Under the pieces are notes generated by a model. That model did not search any database and was not told where the DNA came from. It saw only the letters and a program-made list of their open reading frames with translations. Below are positions 61,882 through 64,000 of a stretch of DNA of 64,000 bases, one piece after another. A program made the position numbers and the translations under genes. Every line of letters begins with the position of its first letter. The stretch's first letter is position 1. Source of the DNA: Populus alba (lineage: Eukaryota > Streptophyta > Magnoliopsida > Malpighiales > Salicaceae). The stretch lies in the NCBI RefSeq assembly GCF_005239225.2, contig NC_133287.1, forward strand, positions 3,887,493-3,951,492. Reading direction: 5' to 3'.

Positions 61882-62306
61882 TGTAATACTTTAATATTAC
61901 GTATTAGCGGCTAAAGATTTGATAACTAGCTTTATTAGCAATGTTGTTTGCTGACTTGTTATAAGCTTTTTGGGGCTATGCATAGTTACCAAGAACAAAT
62001 CCATGAAGACGACAAGGTCTAAAGCAGACAATATTTAGCAGATTGGGCCGCACTGTGACATTTAGTATTAGAACCGGTTTCACTAGTTGTCCGGTTGTGC
62101 CAACGGGGTCATCGAGCTCCTTAAAGGAATTGGATTGTAATATCCCAGATCGACATGTGAAGATTTGGTAGGTGGTTTTATTAGTAGTGCTGGCTGCTGA
62201 CATGTTAGACATGTTTTGGGGCCATACGTGGTCATCAAAAATAAATTTGTAAGGACAGTAAAACCCAAAATAAATAATATCTGACAGGTTGGGTCAGGCT
62301 GTGACA
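61882..62306 (+). mobile_element. TRIM-like miniature LTR retrotransposon
   Basis: Two related terminal repeats, 61882-62060 (179 bases) and 62136-62306 (171 bases), both start TGTAATA and end CTGTGACA. They flank only 75 internal bases. The internal part starts with a decayed Met-tRNA primer site (TAGTATTAGAACC, about 62064-62076) and ends in a purine-rich TTAAAGGAATTGGA before the second repeat. AATAAAA lies on both outer sides (61875-61881, 62307-62313). It has no coding capacity; the repeats are diverged, so the insertion is old. Confidence 0.8.
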
Positions 62307-64000
62307 AATAAAAGTTTTCTTTCATTAATTTGTTAGAGGTTGTCTTGATTGTTTCTTTCTCATGGTAACTAGACGATATCAACAAAGAATTTGATTTCAG
62401 TTTATCTTTTCAATATGATCCTTCTGGCCATATATATAAATGTTATAGTATGATCCTTTTTATCATTAATGAAAGCAGTAAACACATTTTACTGTTTTTG
62501 AATTAGCATGTCTGATGCTTTGATATCTATTATATGTTTTCCCATCCTCAACTTCATAATATGCTTTTCTATTTTGAACCAGCAGGTATTACAAGCTAGA
62601 GAGCCAATCTATGATTAGAAGTTTTCATATAAGAGCTTCAAGCTGGAGCAAACTGGACCAGGTAAGTTGCCGCTCTTTTCCTGCATATCATAATTCGTTC
62701 TAGCCATGAAGTTTCTCAAATATATTACTTCCAGCCATGAAATTGCTGAAATAGGTTGTGGGGGTTAGTGTTAAAACTGATATAAGAGCTGGATTCAAGC
62801 TGCGTTATGTAATTCTAACAATTCTTCTTATTTGTTTCAAACACGATTGTTGTCGATGGAGAATTCGGGACAGAATATACACTGCATATATATCATTTTT
62901 TTCATGAAGTCGGAATGGTCGGAAAGCAATGCTTTCTCTTCCCCTATGCCTATGTCAAATCTATCCTCTCTCTTTTTTTTTAATTGAAAGATCATTCTGC
63001 TTGACTTGGTGCTTTTTGACTTCGGTTGTGTCCTAAATTTCACCTCACATGCTGCTGGTGCTTGTTGACAGTGTTTTTTCCTGAAAAGTTTGGTTGGAGA
63101 CCACCTCAAGAGAAATAAATAATTCAATGATTTGATTAAAAAACAAAACACCAGCTACTTAAGATGAACCACCACTAGCAGCAGGTGATAATTTGAGAAT
63201 ATAATTGAATTGTGTGTTCTGACAACGATCCGAGAGTGGATACCAAGCAAGGTCATCATGTCACTAGCTAGGCTAGCGCATGCCATGAAAGAGAGTTGGA
63301 GATGAGATCTCAAACCAATCCAGTAAGGCAGATGAGACAAGTTAGCTGATCCAACAGAATAGGTAGACAACTCTCACTTCCAATCATGGAAGAGAGAGTC
63401 ATTCTACTCGTCGTCTTTCTCTTATGGGAGCTTGGTCTGTCTAAGAAACAAGCTAGACAAGAACCTCCATGGCCTGGTATGTCCTGGATTCCAGAATCCG
63501 AGCACCAAGAAGCTTCCATCTGCCAAGACTCACTGCACATAACTTGTTAACATGCCTCACCTGCTTACAGGCTTCGTTCACTTGCTTCTAAATACCTGGA
63601 TTGAGAGTTAGCAATCTACCTATCCAATTGAGAGTGCATGTCGGGTGAGAAAAGGAGACAAAGGCAGATTCTTAGCACATGTTTGTTACGCCCTGAAAAT
63701 GATAACATTATTCAACCTAAACAAACATGTTTTATTTGGATTCAGTTTGTGAGGAACATGAAAACAAACAAACACGTTTTGATGCTCGCATCAAGAGGTA
63801 AACATTACTTATCTCTACTACAAAAAATACAGAAACTCGATCCTTTTATCAAAAGTGCCATCCCGCTGTGTAACTCGGCAACAACACTGGTATCTATCTA
63901 ATGTTATTGGGCCAGTATTTTAGGGTACCGTCGGGAGCCCGTGTATGGTTTGGAAAGCAATTAGTCCATATAGAGCCTAAACTAAGCTATGGGTCCATTT
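62307..64000. other. Window end, no identified gene
   Basis: No protein family was recognised. A stretch bounded by CAG and CAG|GTAAGT lies at about 62585-62681 and reads open on the plus strand; it could be an exon of a transcript continuing past the window. Frames at 62837-63151, 63310-63540 and 63638-63901 have no recognisable content. Confidence 0.3.

Noticed and set aside
1..64000. CRISPR arrays, operons, riboswitches, bacterial insertion sequences
   Set aside because: Introns, plant transcription-factor families and plant retroelements show nuclear plant DNA; no regularly spaced repeat-spacer pattern was found.

Overview
The window is plant nuclear DNA. It is AT-rich, its genes are split by GT-AG introns, and most of it is transposon debris and microsatellites. 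A Salicaceae (poplar or willow) source is my best guess from the look of the gene copies and repeats, but that is inference; nothing in the sequence names the species.

Only four intact protein genes can be supported. They are (1) a six-exon B3-domain regulator of the LEAFY COTYLEDON2 type on the minus strand (414-2845); (2) a two-exon group-3 LEA protein with an organelle-targeting leader (14969-15812, plus); (3) a single-exon Dof zinc-finger transcription factor (27212-28186, plus); and (4) a class I TCP transcription factor closest to TCP14 (47570-48793, plus). LEC2 and LEA proteins both belong to the seed-maturation programme, and the LEA promoter carries a perfect ABA-response G-box. A Dof gene near LEC2 matches the Arabidopsis arrangement (At1g28300 beside At1g28310), so the left half looks like an old syntenic block expanded by transposons.

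Two of the genes have left partial copies nearby. The LEC2 promoter plus its first codons is repeated in inverted orientation about 0.6 kb upstream (3608-3855). The Dof 5' region plus its first codons is repeated as a pseudogene about 15.8 kb downstream (42785-43168).

Mobile elements by position: a decayed Mutator-like transposase (about 8950-10850, minus); an ancient, stop-ridden Ty3/gypsy element with recognisable LTRs (about 20655-25940, plus); a very young 5254-bp chromovirus-type gypsy element, probably Reina clade (36113-41366, minus), with 408-bp LTRs that look identical, a CCAGC target duplication, a PBS and a PPT, but a broken pol; two tRNA-derived SINEs with perfect target duplications and a shared 3' domain (55227-55424 plus; 60523-60733 minus); a small TRIM-like element (61882-62306); MITE-like families in two copies each; and a diverged tandem-array family at about 18.3-20.3, 53.2-53.8 and 59.4-60.2 kb.

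The remaining intergenic stretches (for example 4.2-8.5, 10.9-12.2, 17-18.3, 48.8-53.2, 57.5-59.4 and 62.3-64 kb) contain no gene I can identify. A few exon-like or promoter-like signals there are listed at low confidence.
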